Origin: Cryptomeria japonica
Lineage: Eukaryota > Streptophyta > Pinopsida > Cupressales > Cupressaceae
Length of the DNA stretch: 64,000 nucleotides
NCBI RefSeq assembly: GCF_030272615.1
Contig: NC_081406.1
Span: 242,239,718 to 242,303,717, forward strand
Reading direction: 5' to 3'
In this document: piece by piece, positions 33,374-45,724 of the stretch
Layout: every line of letters begins with the position of its first letter
How positions within the stretch are numbered: position 1 is the first letter of the stretch
The notes under the pieces: generated by a model
What the model was told of the DNA's origin: nothing
The model's database searches: none
Seen by the model: only the letters and a program-made list of their open reading frames with translations
Program-made: the position numbers and the translations under genes

Positions 33374-33441
<68 letters not shown>

Positions 33442-34440
33442 CCCAGTTGATCATGTTTCAGTCACCATGGGTCATATAAGGGATCTATTGAGATCTTGTC
33501 TTCCTTCTTTTGAGGGTTTGGCTACTAGTCTCGAGGCTGAGACTTGGCTTATTGACTTGGATAGGTGTATCACCATGCATTCATATGGTAGAAACACCAA
33601 GGCGAGATGCTCTATCATGCTTCTCAGGAAATTTTCTTCTACTTGGTGGAGGCTGGAGGAGTAGAGGATCAGCGTGGACATTAGTACATTGTGTTGGGAG
33701 ATTTTCCTAGATAGGTTTAGAGAACACTTTCTCTTAGTACGGTGGAGATAGTGTCGGGCCGACGAGTTTCATGCATTGCGTCAATTTGGCATGACTCTTG
33801 ATCATTATGAGCATAGATTCTATGAGTTCAAATAGTATGCCAACATTGGGAACGATGAGGCTATGTTGGTCCAACACTTCTTGAGAGGTCTTAATGACCG
33901 CATTAGTGGGGCGTGCGAGTTTTTTAGCCTACATCAGTTGAGTTATCCATGGCAAAAGTTAGGATAATGGAGTAAAACCTTGCCCGAGCTCATGGTGGTC
34001 AGTTTGGAGTTTAAATTGGTAGTGTGCCATTCAGGGGATTTAGATCTAGAGGGAGTCAATCCCAGGCTGTTGTACCTTACAAGAGTTCCCAGACACCCGC
34101 TAAGGGTGGGCAGTAGCGGTAGCAATAGAATTTTTCAGTCTTGGTCAAAATAGTTTCAAGGTCAGTAGTGGGCAAGCCTCAGTCTAGGAGGAACAAGAAT
34201 TGGCAAAGGAATAGATAGATTTTTTCGAGACAGTCTTCTTAGAGTGCTTCACAGGCCCCTAGTAGGGGAAGTTTCTAGCAGTCTAGTGGGAAGACTAGAG
34301 GTAGAGGACCTGGTAGGGGAGCTTGTTTCTCTTGTGGTCAGTATGGCCATATAGTTGCATATTGTCCACAACATTCATATCAGACTTGTAGTCAGAGGGA
34401 GGTAGCGTCAAAGCCTACAGTTGGGGATGCAGGTCGATCC
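33082..34440 (+). pseudogene. gag of A
   Basis: Starts MVGKCRGHGRDRGHGHS at 33082, a Gly/Arg/His-rich N-terminus common in Del/Tekay-like chromoviruses. A (GA)n array at 33376-33439 has expanded inside the gene and shifted the frame. The capsid part follows: PSFEGLATSLEAETWLIDLD, KFSSTWWRLEE, ADEFHALRQFGMTLDHYEHR and VQHFLRGLNDRISG. The zinc knuckle CFSCGQYGHIVAYC at about 34325 is intact. Stops are mostly TAG. Gag would package RNA in the particle; this copy is dead. Confidence 0.82.
33376..33439. repeat. (GA)n microsatellite inside A gag
   Basis: About 32 GA units. In the current frame it encodes alternating Glu-Arg and joins the capsid frame VPVDHVSVTMGH, but relatives would have ordinary sequence here, so it is a post-insertion expansion. 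Confidence 0.9.
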
Positions 34441-34479
34441 CATAGAGTTTTTGCGGTAGTAGGTAACCACCAAGCTGAG

Positions 34480-36340
34480 CACTAGGGAATCGTGATTGAG
34501 ATTACATGTGTGTTGGGTGGTATATCTATTTTAGTCTTATTTGATTCAGTTGCTTCTAATTCCTTTATATATTCCTCCATTGTGGAGCGGTGTGTGCTCG
34601 CATCTGCTAGACAAGCGGCAAGTAGAGTTGGCTACTAGTTTTTGTGTGGCCGTAGATTCCTTCATTCCCAAATGTGAGTTGGACCTAGGACCCTTTTCTA
34701 CCTTAGTTGATCTTTGAGTTATTCCTTTGGGGTCTTATGGAGTTGTGTTCGGGATGGTTTGGTTAGCATCTCACAGTGCTAGAGTAGACTGTCGTTAGAA
34801 GACAGTGGAGTGTCTAGATGATCATGATAGGAAAGTTGCGATAGTTGGTATTCCTACACCTATTTCACTTTGTATGATCTCTGTTATGTAGCTTAAGTAG
34901 TGTATGTGTTAGGGATGTCTTCTTTTTGCAGTTTCTCTTGAGGACATGGATGAGTAGAGAAGTAGGGAAATTGCTCTTGATAGTCACCCTCTTCTTCAGA
35001 ATTATGCCGATGTGTTTCCTATTGACATTCCTGGTATGTCTCCGAAGTGAGACATAGACTTTCACATTGATTTAGTTCACGGAGAAGAACCTATTTTGAG
35101 AGCACCATATCGGATGACCACTCAGGAATTGAGTGAGTTGAAGTTGTAGATGGAGGAATTGTTGGCCAAGGGTTTCATTAATTCTAGTCTTTCTCCTTAG
35201 GGTGCGCTAGTTATCTTCGTGAAGAAGGAGGATGGTTCTCGGTTATGCATTGATTACCGACAGTTGAATAAGGTAACCATCAAGAATCGATATCCATTGC
35301 CTCATATAGATGATCTTTTTGATCAAGTAAAGGGAGCCAAGGTGTCCTCCAAGATTGATCTAAAATCCAAGTATCATTAGTTGTGCAGTCGTGATACAGG
35401 TATTCATAGAATGACTTTTCATACCCGTTATGGTCACTATGGGTTCATAGTGGTGCCATTTGGGTTGACGAACGTGCCTTAAGTTTTCATGAGCCTCATG
35501 AATGGGGTTTTCCACACTTACCTTAATCATTTTGTCCTTGTGTTCTTGGATGATATTTTGATTTACTCCAGAACTATGGAAGAGCATGAGGGCCACTTGT
35601 GACAGGTATTGCAGTGCTTGAGGGAGAATCAGCTTTATGCCAACTTGGTGAAGTGTGATTTCTTCCAATCTAAGGTGAACTATCTTGGTCATGTAGTTTC
35701 AGGAAAAAGGTGTATTTGTGGATCCTTCCAAGATCCAAGCCATTATAGATTGGCCAAAACTAACTAATGTCTCTGAGGTTCAGATTTTATGGGTTTGGCC
35801 GGATATTAGCGTCACTTTTTTCAGAGTTTTTCCCGGATATTTCACCTAATCACTTCTCTTCAAAGGAAAGGGAAGAAGTTTGTTTGGTCAGAACAGTGTG
35901 AGACAACTTTTTTTACTTTGAAGGAAATCCTTGTTAGTGCTCCAATTTTGGCAGTTCTTGATCCATCCAGAGATTTTATGGTTTGCACAGATACCTCTTT
36001 AGAAGGCATAGAAGTAGTGCTCATGCAAGATGGTCACGTTGTAGCCTATGAGTCTCACAAACTCAAGGACCATGAGATGAACTATCTAGTTCATGATTTA
36101 GAGTTGGTAGCGGTAGTTCATGCTTTAGTTAGGTGGTGACATTTTATGTTGGGGCGTTAGTTTGAGCTGCACAACTTGATCACCGTAGTTAGCAATACAT
36201 TTTCACGTAATCGAACTTGAATTCTCAACAACAAAGATGGATCGAATTCCTCTGCGAGTATGATTTTGAGGTTCGTTATATTCAAGGGAAAGAGAATGTA
36301 GTGGCAGATTCTTTGACTCGTAGGTGACATGAGGTCATTG
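34480..36340 (+). pseudogene. Protease, RT and RNase H of A
   Basis: Protease: ISILVLFDSVASNSFIYSS, with the catalytic D-S-G-A changed to D-S-V-A. RT: ILRAPYRMTTQELSELKL, then [41 protein letters not shown] and the catalytic box [13 protein letters not shown], with NYLGHVVS after it. RNase H: FMVCTDTSLEGIEVVLMQDG (Asp), LVHDLELVAVVHAL (Glu), then a decayed end (IQGKENVVADSLTRR in mixed frames). Many stops are TAG where relatives have CAG, such as YH*L for YHQL. The order and the later chromodomain put A in the chromoviruses, probably Tekay/Del. Confidence 0.82.
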
Positions 36341-36479
36341 TCCCTTAGGGTGGATTTTAGAGAGAATCCTTTGGATTCTTTTTCAGGACACTTGGTATCA
36401 AGAGGTTAGAGTTGTGACTAAGACTGGAAGGCTATTAGAGGGCAAATATTCTAGATATAACCTTGAGGCAGATGGTCTT

Positions 36480-37600
36480 GTTTGACATATTGGGCAGATC
36501 TGCGTACCTCCTTTGGATGGACTTCGTACTTTGATCATGGCTGAGGCCCATCGTACACCATATTCAACACATCCTGGTGTCAAGAAGATGAACGTAGATC
36601 TTAGAGAGACATGTCATTGGGTTTGTATGAAACATGAAATTGCTGATTTTGTGTCAAAGTGTTTAGAGTGTGAGTGGGTAAAGACAGAGCATCAACACCC
36701 CGCAGGGCTTTTACAGCCTAATTTGGTACTAGATTGGAAATGGGACATCATTTTTCATGGATTTCATAGTTGGGTTGCCTATTTCTTCGCATCGTCATGA
36801 TGCCATCATGGTCATTATTGACAGATTGACCAATGTTGCTCATTTTGTTCCTATTTGATCTTCCTATACAACAATAATGGTGGCACGAGTTTTCATGGAA
36901 GATGTGGTGAGGCTTCATGGGATTCTTAGGCGGATCATTTGTGATAGAGATCTTGTCTTTACTTCATCATTGTGGACCTCACTTTAGCATGCTTTAGGGA
37001 CCCATTTTAACTTTAGTTCAGCTTATCACATAGAGACTGATGGTCAGACCGAGCGTGTGAATCGGGTTTTGGAAGACATGCTTTGCATGTATGTTATCGA
37101 CCAACAGTCACGTTGGTAGGAATATCTATATCTTGTGAAGTTTTCTTATAACAATGGATATCATAGCTCCATAGGTATGTCTCCCTTCTAGGAATTGTAT
37201 GGTCATCCTTTACCTACTCCTTTGAGTTGGGATTGGTTAGAGGACAGGGTGTGTATAGGACCAGATATGCTTTGAGAGATGGAGCAGTGGGTGGAACACA
37301 TTTGTGGGCATTTGGTAGCAGCACAAGATAGGCAGAAGAAGTATGCTAATGCTCATAGAGTGGATCGTCATTTTTTTGTTGGCGACCGTGTATTCTTGAG
37401 AGTGCATTCACGAAAGAGTGATCCGTTATGGAAAGGGTTCTAAGTTGGTTCCTTGCTTTGTTGGCCCTTTTGAGATCCTTGAGAGGATAGGACCTATTTC
37501 CTATCGTCTTGCCTTACCACTGAGCCTATCCTACATCCACGATATTTTTCATGTTTCTATTCTTAGACCTTATCATCTAGATGTGACCCATGTTCTTGAT
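36480..37600 (+). pseudogene. Integrase of A
   Basis: Zinc-binding domain AEAHRTPYSTHPGVKKM ... CHWVCMKHEIADFVSKCLEC with H, H, C, C. Core: VRLHGILRRIICDRDLVFTS (second catalytic Asp), then YHIETDGQTERVNRVLEDML (Glu), and YNNGYHSSIGMSPF. The first Asp region (about 36740-36790) is frameshifted. C-terminal: KLVPCFVGPFEILERIGPIS and IHDIFHVSILRPYHLD. At least three frame changes and several TAG/TGA stops are present. Confidence 0.82.
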
Positions 37601-37614
37601 TAGAATGCATTGTA

Positions 37615-37792
37615 GGTCAAGGACAAGCAACTTTCCATGGAGCCCGTGTGCATTCTGCAACATTGGGGTTTGACTCTCAGGGGTCATACCATCGATCAGG
37701 TAAGGGTCTTATGGGACCCAAATGATGAGACCTCAACTACATGGGAGGATGCAACAAAGATGGGAGAGCTTTATTCTTATCTGTTTTAGGCT
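37615..37792 (+). pseudogene. Chromodomain at the end of A integrase
   Basis: VLWDPNDETSTTWEDATKM, then LYSYLF and a stop, following an RGHTIDQVRV strand. This matches the chromodomain core (V-x-W-x-x-x-x-x-x-E-A-T-W-E) found at the end of chromovirus integrases. It sits 30 bp before the polypurine tract, as expected. Confidence 0.75.
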
Positions 37793-37810
37793 TCCAGGAG
37801 TAATCCTAGT

Positions 37811-37824
37811 TTTGGGGGGGAGGA
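37811..37824 (+). other. Polypurine tract of A
   Basis: TTTGGGGGGGAGGA directly abuts the first base of the 3' LTR (TGTAGTACCCC at 37825). It would prime plus-strand DNA synthesis. Confidence 0.8.
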
Positions 37825-39731
37825 TGTAGTACCCCTCCCTCAATCGGACTTTTAGATACATGTTTTGACTTTAGTTGACTTTTTCAATAGATATTAGTGG
37901 ATACATTATATTGTGATATTTTACTCAGACATTATGCTATGATGAGTTATACTTTGATTTAAGTTTCAGTGTATGTTGTTTACGCATTATTTCCCTTAAT
38001 GATGGTTAAATGTTATTTTAATGGATTACTGACATGGACTAACACATTTATTTTATGTGTACGATGCGTTATATACATGTTTCATGTTTGTAAGTGTATG
38101 GGGTGTGAGGAGATGATTTTCCTTCACTCAATTCAGTGAGACAAAGAATGTCACAATTCTCCTTCACCAGTGTTATTGTGTTTGTATATATATGCATACG
38201 TGGTTCGTTGATGCAGGAAATTTTAGGTACAAGTATCGTAAGGTACGAAGTATCATCTCCACCTGGCTTCATAGGTCTGAGCATACCTTATTGACCCGAT
38301 GGAAGTGGAGGAGATAGTTGTAAGGCCCTACAATTACCCCTAGCCATGTTCAATAGTGAGCATTGTCGGTCGTTTGTCAGTTCCCTATGTTTGGTATATG
38401 GGTCATGTGCTTTTTGGTTTACTTGAGTTGCGTGTTGAGTTTTTTGTGAAATTAATTATTAAACCTTAAATTATTTGATTAGTTAATGTGTTTAATTTGC
38501 ATATTTAAATAAAGAGATAAAAATTAACTAGGACCCCTTAGTATTATAAATTTATAAATCAATTTGTTCAATTCATTAAATTAGGGAATTTGATCTATTG
38601 TTGTTTTCAAAATTGTGAAATTGTATTATGTGTATGCATTTTTGAAAAACTTAATTAGAAATCGGAAAATTAAAATATCTCCCTCGTTGACTTTTTTTAA
38701 ATGGAAATTTTAAATTTTATTTAATTTCAAAAATGAAATTTGTGGAGAAATTTTTTTTTTGGAAATTCACTTTATGGGAAATGTTTTGATTGGATGGAAA
38801 TAATTTTAACCTAGAATAGATATTTAGGTTAAAAAATTTATATTTAACCTGTGTGTTTCACGGGAAGAAGGGGAGGTAGCTTTTGGTTTGAAATTTGGTC
38901 TTCATCTCTGGTTGAGGAATTTTTCAGTTGAAGGATTAAGCTCTTCTCAAATTTATCTTCCAGGATAGGGATAGCTTATTAAGGTTGGCGTTTGTAAAAA
39001 CCTTTGTTTTCAAAGTTTATTTGATTTGAAGAAAAAACTTTGTGTGTGTGTTTTAAATCATTTGTTTGCAAAACACATTGAAAATTTTATCTGGAAAAGG
39101 AAGGGTTGCATTTAAACTTGGAATTTAAAACCCTCTATTGGTTCATTTCAAACTCTCAAATCAATTTCCGAAGTATTTGTTGAAAAAATGGTTTTCAAAA
39201 TTAAAATCTGGGCGTGGTTGTTTACTGTGCTTCTTTTTGTATAAAGATTTCATATTTGAAGTTTTCAATTTGTTTATAGAATGGAAAATTAGTTTTCTTG
39301 TTGTGAGATTGATTTATGGAGTTATGCTAGCAAAATTTGCCCAATTTTGGGTTTTCTGGAAGTTGTTTTATTTTTATTTTTTAAAATATTTATTCTCTGT
39401 TTATCTGTCTCAGAAATTTTATGAGTCCGCTTTGTATTGGGGGTTTGAGTTTTAAAAGAAATATTTTATAAAAAAAATTAATTTAATTTAAAATTATATA
39501 TTATATTTGGGGAGTGGAGGGGGAGTCATAGCTTGACCCCTAGCCCCCCCTCCCCCCCCACTTACCGTGAGCTGCAGCACCACAGGGTGAGGCTGCAAAC
39601 CCACCACGTGGGGCTGCAGTCCCACCACGTGGCTGCCAACTCCACGTAAGCCTTGGGGCTCATGGATGACACGGGTGCTATGTGTTTTTTTTTAAATTAA
39701 AAAGATAGTTTTTAATTATTATTTTATTAAC

Positions 39732-39771
<40 letters not shown>

Positions 39772-40645
39772 AATGAAAAAAAAATAAAAATAAAGGAATA
39801 GAGGTATTTTATTTTGAAAAAAGGATGGGAATTATTAAATTAATAAATAAATGATTTTTTTAATATTTATATATGTATAATTATACAATTGTAATTGTGG
39901 TTTTTAATTTATTATGAAATGGGGATTTTTAAATTATGTGTTTTGAAATTTAGAAGTATTAGAAAACCTTAGTCGATTTGCATTTTAAACGAAATGGAAA
40001 AATAGTGTCATTCAAGATTAGCAAAGTTGTGTTTTAATTGATTGTATTTGCACTTATTTTTGAAATTGCAAGTCCTTGGTTAAATTTTATCAAATGTTGT
40101 CATGTGGTTGTCTTCATGGTTATTCATGTCTCTAGTCAAGGATTTGGCAGTTGGTCAACATTGTGTAAGGGCTTATTTGGCCAAGTGGTTTTCTATTGTT
40201 TTGAACTTCGTGTACATTTCATGTTACACCTTGGTTTTGGGAGTTCATTTGTTCTTTTTTGTTTAAGTGTCATAAGGGAGAGTGGCTTTTGAGTGGGGGT
40301 TGCGCCCAAAGTGGTTAGCAAGGTAACCCATCAAAAGTTTTCTGAAGTAAGTGATAACTTAATAATATATTAGGGGGATTGGTAGATGAAACATTAAGTA
40401 AGATAATTTTACCTCGCTCATGGTTGAGTGCTAGTGCAGACTTAGGATAATGCAGTGAGAAGGCCTGGAATGACAAACCAACAACCTTGTCCTCATGAAA
40501 AGATGTTTTGGGTCCACATGAGACTTGGATGGGGCCAAGGGTTCGGGAGAGGTTACCAGGGTAACCCAAGATGGGGGTTGGGACCTATGGAGGCTTGCCA
40601 AGGTAACCATACCAAGCTATGTGATGACACTCTTCCCTTATGGTT
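37825..40645 (+). repeat. 3' LTR of A, first part
   Basis: Matches 7388-9974 and then 31667 onward without interruption at the B site. It is cut at 40645/40646 by the LINE. It has a single copy of the G/C-rich module duplicated in the 5' LTR. Divergence from the 5' LTR is substantial, so A is the oldest intact-boundary element here. Confidence 0.88.
40628..40645. repeat. LINE target-site duplication, left copy
   Basis: CACTCTTCCCTTATGGTT (18 bp) is repeated exactly at 48613-48630. The unoccupied site in the 5' LTR reads CACTCTTACCTTATGGTC near 32066-32083. Confidence 0.93.
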
Positions 40646-40800
40646 CTGATTAATTAGAAAAATAGATTTTCAGGACCTGAAACCTTTAACAAAGGAGATT
40701 AAAATAAGACACCAAATAGTCCAATGCTTAAGAACCACATACAAATCGACAGGCAAAAAAGCTAGCAACCCAAAAAGACAGCAAAGAAACAAGGAAGGCG
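40646..40800 (-). other. LINE 3' untranslated end without poly(A)
   Basis: 155 bp from the ORF3 stop to the left target duplication. The minus strand ends GAAAATCTATTTTTCTAATTAATCAG in two short blocks, with no A-run and no short tandem repeat abutting the duplication. Confidence 0.7.
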
Positions 40801-42497
40801 CTACACAGCTATAGTCTTCAACAGGTCCTCCGCCTTTTTCACCAGTTGGTCATAGGTGGCCCCAACAACTTTGAGATCTTCTAGGTCCTTGTTAGGTTTC
40901 TTTTCTTTCTTTTTGCCTCTGGTACAAGTTCTAAGACCTTGAGCTTCCCATGTTCCTTCAGTGTCCGGGTCAATATCCAGGATTTCCTTTTCTTCATCCA
41001 GTTTGCTGATGAGAGTGTTAGTGTTGCTAGTAGAAATCTTTAGGATGCTTAAACTATGTTCAATAATGCTCTTCAGACACTACTCAATTTTTCTGACTTT
41101 ACTAACGGTATCCGAGATAGTTTGGTCATTAGCGTCATCAAGATTTTTCCTTTCCAGCAAATCTTTCTCTATTTTCTCAAACTTGGGGTTCAAGGCATCT
41201 CTTATGTTTTCGGCTTTAGCAATGGTATTTTTTAGGTCCTCTATGTAATTAGCCATGGTCTTCCCTTCCCCAGTGTTGATGGTTTCCAAAATCAGAATTC
41301 TGTTGCAGAGTTTTTTGTTGTTGTCCACAACTTTCTTGTAACCAGTTATAAGCCACTCCATAGTATACATGAAACCTTGCATACCCTCTGGAGGAGGGTT
41401 AGGGGGGGGATCAGCCTTATCAGGGATATCCTGTTCCTTTTTTGGGGTTTCCTGAAAAGTAGTTGTGTCTTCAACCCTAAGAGCCTCATCCATGGTCACC
41501 TTCTTCGGATTCTGTTCGGCTTCCAAGGTCCTTTTCTGCTTATAGACCTCCATCTCCTTAACATTCTCCTCCTTCCATTTGTGCTTATTTCTATTTTGGG
41601 TGTGGAATTTTGTCTTCTTTTTCAGCAAGCCTTGAGGGTTCTCCTCCTCTGAGTCTTCCGAAACCTCCTCCTCCGAGGAAAGGCTAATCTAGGGGATTCT
41701 GCCTTTAGGCTTTTTACCCTTAGAAGAAGAAGGTCTTGTTTTGATGTGTTTCCTCTTCTTTCCAATTTCATAATCTGAAACATCCATGCTCTCCTCAATA
41801 TCACTCGAGGGGTCACTATTAGACTCCTCCAGTGAGAAGGTAGAGTCAGACCCCTCCTCCTCAGACTCTACAGAGGGCTGCATACAGGCTATTTGATTGG
41901 CCTTGAGATGGTCATAAATAAGGACCATTAGGCATTGATGCATGACAGTATCCCCCATTGGGTTATCTTTGTAGGCCTTAATAGTGGCATTCATCGAGTA
42001 GAGCAGAAAATAAGGAAAATTAACCTTTTCATCGTGCCTAAAATGATTCAACAGGATGAAATGGTAACCATAAACTTTTATAAAGTAATATAGCACATTA
42101 AAACAAAGACCACCTCCTGCCAGGGTTTGATAAAAGCCCTAGGAGGGTAGTAGATTTTTCTCAACTTTACCAATCATTTTTTCTCCTTCTCGGTTTCTGG
42201 ATATCTCTCAATAGCCTCCTTGCTGACTTTCCTATCTCTATATAAGTTGCAACCTTCTCTTCTGAGGCCCGTGGCTTGGGCAATAAGATCTTCATCAATT
42301 TCAACAATCTGGTCTCCCATTTTCAGCATACCGTTTCTCTAGTTTTTGCAGAAAAAATTGGTAACCATGCCATCCCGTCCATGGAGTCTGTCCCTAAATT
42401 TTGAAAAACCACCCTTTTGCAGGATGCTCCAGACCTCCTCCTTCTATTTCCATTCTTTGTAGCTGCTTGGTTCGTATCGCCGCCTGTTACCACTCAT
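40801..42497 (-). pseudogene. LINE ORF3: accessory ORF downstream of ORF2
   Basis: ATG 42497 (MSGNRRRYEPSSYKEW) to TAG 40801, about 565 codons. There is one frameshift in an A-run near 42170; after it one frame runs from 42096 to the end with two stops. N-terminal domain: FRDRLHGRDGMVTNFF, then MGDQIVEIDEDLIAQATGL and DRKVSKEAIERYP, then FRHDEKVNFPYFLLYSMNAT and HQCLMVLIYDHLKA. Middle: acidic/Ser-rich stretch and a basic cluster (GKKRKHIKTR, KGKKPKGR). C-terminal: Pro run and coiled coil (IEDLKNTIAKAENI, KIEKDLLERK). It begins about 180 bp after the ORF2 stop. Two-ORF organisation is the rule for L1-type LINEs, so this is an addition. It aligns by eye with the E ORF at the I-x-x-E-x-I-x-x-x-T-G segment. 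Function unknown. Confidence 0.7.
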
Positions 42498-42675
42498 GTT
42501 CTCGTTGTTCAGAGCCACATTTTGAAACTTGCAGAGCAAATTAACCAGAAAGCTTGTCGGAGCTATCAAAGTTACCCAGAAAGTGTGGGAACTAATGAAA
42601 TAGGTATTATAATAAATGAGGCTCTCATTATTATATTGACTCAAAGTACTCCAATCAATCCTTTTCATTATTATC

Positions 42676-43460
42676 CTATCCATAAAAAATCTTTGGAGTG
42701 TTTCTATATTGATCATTAAAAATGATTTGCCTGATATTTTCGGGGAGTCCTTGTTCTCTCATCCACGTAAACATTTCCTCTTTGTTAACCACTGCGTTGG
42801 TAGCCCAATCAACAGAGCCATTGGCCTCCTAGTAAATGTGGGATATGTAACTTTTTTAAAAAGTGTTCATAAGGTCTATAGCAATATTGATGATGTTGTT
42901 GATCGACCATGAGGGCTTTGAGATCCCCTTAAGATATTTTATGATATTGTTTGAGTCCCCTTCAATCCATAAGTAGGGGAAATTCCATTTTTTAGCAAGA
43001 AGAATACCTTGGAGAGCTGCCATTGCTTCAGCTTTATGGTTTGTTTGGGTTCCAATAGGGACAACAACCATTTCCTTGCAAATTCATTTGTCATCTCTAA
43101 TAATAGCTCCACAACCTGAAGGACCTAGGTTACCTTTTGCAGCACCATCAAAATTAACTTTGAACCAACCATAAGGGGGGGTTTGCCAACTATCTTCAAG
43201 TCTTTTATTGTGATTGGGGTCAGAACTGTCGGCAATCTTCAAATTCCATGCACTTAAGATATTTGATTCCAGAGGGTTGTTCGAGAAATAAGGACCCTCA
43301 ATGATCCCAATATTTTCCACAATCGCCCATTGAATTTTCTGGAACACAATATCCTGATTGAGGGAGACATCCCTAAAGATACGATTATTTCTTTCTTTCC
43401 ATAGTCCCCACAGGATGTGAGGAAGAGATAGCTCCCATAGAGATCTCAAAAAAGAGTTAG
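42676..43460 (-). pseudogene. LINE ORF2: RNase H domain
   Basis: GWFKVNFDGAAKGNLGPSGC (Asp), NHKAEAMAALQGILLAK (Glu), LWIEGDSNNIIKYLKG (Asp) and HIY*EANGSVDWATNAVV (final Asp, one stop inside). All four acidic positions are present. This RNase H at the C-terminus is typical of many plant L1-type elements. It ends at TAG 42676. An in-frame stop near 43085 splits it. It lies downstream of the zinc region in the same polyprotein. Confidence 0.85.
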
Positions 43461-43473
43461 TCCAATAAAAGTT

Positions 43474-43668
43474 CTAGGAAGAAAACAGATCATTGATAGT
43501 GTTAGGAAACACCCAATCAATGTAAAAACTTTTAAAAAATCTTTCCCAAACTGAGGCTGAGTAGGAACAGTGGATGGAAAGGTGGTCCACAGACTCTTCC
43601 TTCTGAAGGCACAGAGCGCATCTATTAGGGAAGGCAAAGCCTTTTCCCTTTAGGTTGTCTAGGGTCAA
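43474..43668 (-). pseudogene. LINE ORF2: zinc-binding RT-associated region
   Basis: KGKGFAFPNRCALCLQKEES followed by VDHLSIHCSYSASVW gives C-x2-C...H...C, the zf-RVT pattern located between RT and RNase H in plant LINEs and LINE-derived genes. It lies in a short open frame flanked by decayed sequence (43741-44260) that includes a remnant beginning WALHAPSYIRTFG. Confidence 0.8.
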
Positions 43669-44271
43669 GATCTTATTTTGGAGGATGGTCCAGAAGAAAA
43701 AAATAATCTTAGGGGTAAGACCCTTAATCCAGGCTTTAGATTAGTAAGGATTATCATAAGGGGTGGGAGAAAGGATACAATACATAGAGGAAACAGTTAA
43801 AGTACCTTTAGGTTCATGTTTCCAAATCAGGGAGTCTTCCTCTTTATTCAACCAGACTGAAGACAGATGGATCTTGAGCTTAGAAAGGCTAGGGTGAATG
43901 CTTTCAATGTTCTGCCATTTGTTACTAGACCAGTACTCAGCAACTAAGGAGCCAAAAGTTCTAATATAGGAGGGAGCATGGAGGGCCCATTCATTGATTT
44001 CAGTCAAGGGTTTATTAAAAAGCCAGGGATCCTCCCAGAATTTAACTTTCCTACCATTTCCTACTTTCTAGATCACTCATTTGGCTATGCCTTCTTTGTA
44101 TTTAGAGGCATGATTCCATATGTGGGATCCATTAATACTGAGATCCGAATTGATAAAAGAAGAAAGAGAGGAGGACAAAAGAGAGTATTTACTTCACTAG
44201 ATTTTACACCATTCAGTGTCTGAATGAAACATTCTCCAGACCTATTTTGATAGGAGAGCTTCGTTTAAAGT

Positions 44272-45724
44272 TCAAATTTTCCTCAGACCTAGACCTCCTT
44301 TACTTTTCGGTCTACAAACCTGGTCCCAAGCCCCTAGAGACATTCTTTTCTTGTCCTCAACCCCAAACCAAAGCAATCTTCTTTGAATTTTCTCGATTGC
44401 ATCAGCATACTTAACTGGAATTTTGAAAAGACTTAGAGCATAAATCAGCATACTTTGAAAAGAAGCTTTAAGTAATTGGAGCTTTCCAGCCTGACTTAAA
44501 AGGGCTCCTTTCCAACTAGCTAATTTTTTATGAAATTTATCCACTAGAGAACTCCATAAGGGATCAGGAGTTGCAGTGCCCATGGGGAGACCAAGATAGG
44601 TCGCAGGAAGATCAACAATCCTACAATCCAGGATTCTGTTGATTCTTTGTTGTCTTCTCTCAGGAGTATTGATGAAAAAAACTTCGCTTTTGACCCAGTT
44701 AATAAGCTGCCCAGAAGCAGAGGCAAACTTACAAAGAGTACTCTTCAAGATTTTAGCTTCAGATATACTAGATTCCCCCATGATAATAGTATCATCGACA
44801 AACTGTTGGTGGGAACAGATAAGGTCAGCAGAAGAAGGTTGGAGACCCTTAAAGGAGCCTTGCAAAACCATTTTTTCCATAGTCCTTCCAAAACATTTTG
44901 CCATAATTATGAAGAGGATGGGGGAAATAGGATCCCCTTGCCATAGACCTCTAGAAGCTTGGAAGAAGGGTGAAGGTGAACCATTGACAAGAACAACAAA
45001 AGAGGCAGAGGTGATAAGTTGGCTAAGGAGGTCAATAACTCTAGAGGAGAAACCAAAAGACATAAGAACCTTCTCAAGAAAAGGCCAGTCAACCCTATCA
45101 TAGGCTTTGGAGAGATCAAGCTTGAGGATGAGACCATGCTTCTTTTCTCTAACAAGAGAATGAATGTTCTCATGGATAGTTATAATAGAGTCAAGAATTT
45201 GTCTTCCAGGGACAAACCATTTTGCTGGTGATTAATTAAAGTAGGAAGGACAGACAAAATTCTAGAAGTAAGAACCTTGGAGTAATCTTATAAAAAGAAT
45301 TGCAAAGACTAATAGGTCTAAATTTGTCCACTGAGTCAGCACCTTGGGTTTTGGGGATGAGAGCAATAAAAGTACCATTGATTTCTTTCAAAAGTTTTCT
45401 AGCCCCAAAAAATTCCTTGACCCCATTAGAGACATCTTTCCCAACAATATCCCAAAAATCTTGAAAAAAGAACATGGGGAAGCCATCTGGGCCAAGCACT
45501 TTGTTACCATCAAAGGAAAAAACAACATTTTTAATTTCCAATTTTGAAGAAATGGAAGAGAGGGAGACATTCATTTGATCATCAATGAGATAAGGGATGT
45601 TATGAAGAAAAGAAGATTGAGCTTCAACATCCAATCTGTGATCCCTCTTGAGCAGTTCCGAGAAATACATTTTAGCTTCATTCCTTATTTCATCCTCCTT
45701 GACCAACTCCTTGTTATCCACCAT
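44272..45724 (-). pseudogene. LINE ORF2: reverse transcriptase
   Basis: Fingers: KVLGPDGFPMFFFQDFWDIV and TFIALIPKTQGADSVDKFRP with ISLCN. A frame change near 45240 leads to LEKVLMSFGFSSRVIDLL, then ASRGLWQGDPISPILFIIM (the RQGDPLSP motif) and the catalytic box HQQFVDDTIIMGES. Thumb: LGLPMGTATPDPLWSSL and AGKLQLLKASFQSMLIYAL, ending GGLGLRKI. FVDD replaces the commoner YADD but keeps both Asp. The 263-codon block 44272-45063 is open, the longest intact reading frame of the LINE. Confidence 0.9.

Noticed and set aside
33167-33480. Charged Glu-Arg repeat protein in A
   Set aside because: It is an artefact of the (GA)n array; only the part after the array matches gypsy gag.
40646-42500. Independent host gene downstream of the LINE
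   Set aside because: The ORF lies inside the LINE target-site duplications and on the LINE strand, with no intron or separate promoter visible, so it is treated as LINE cargo.
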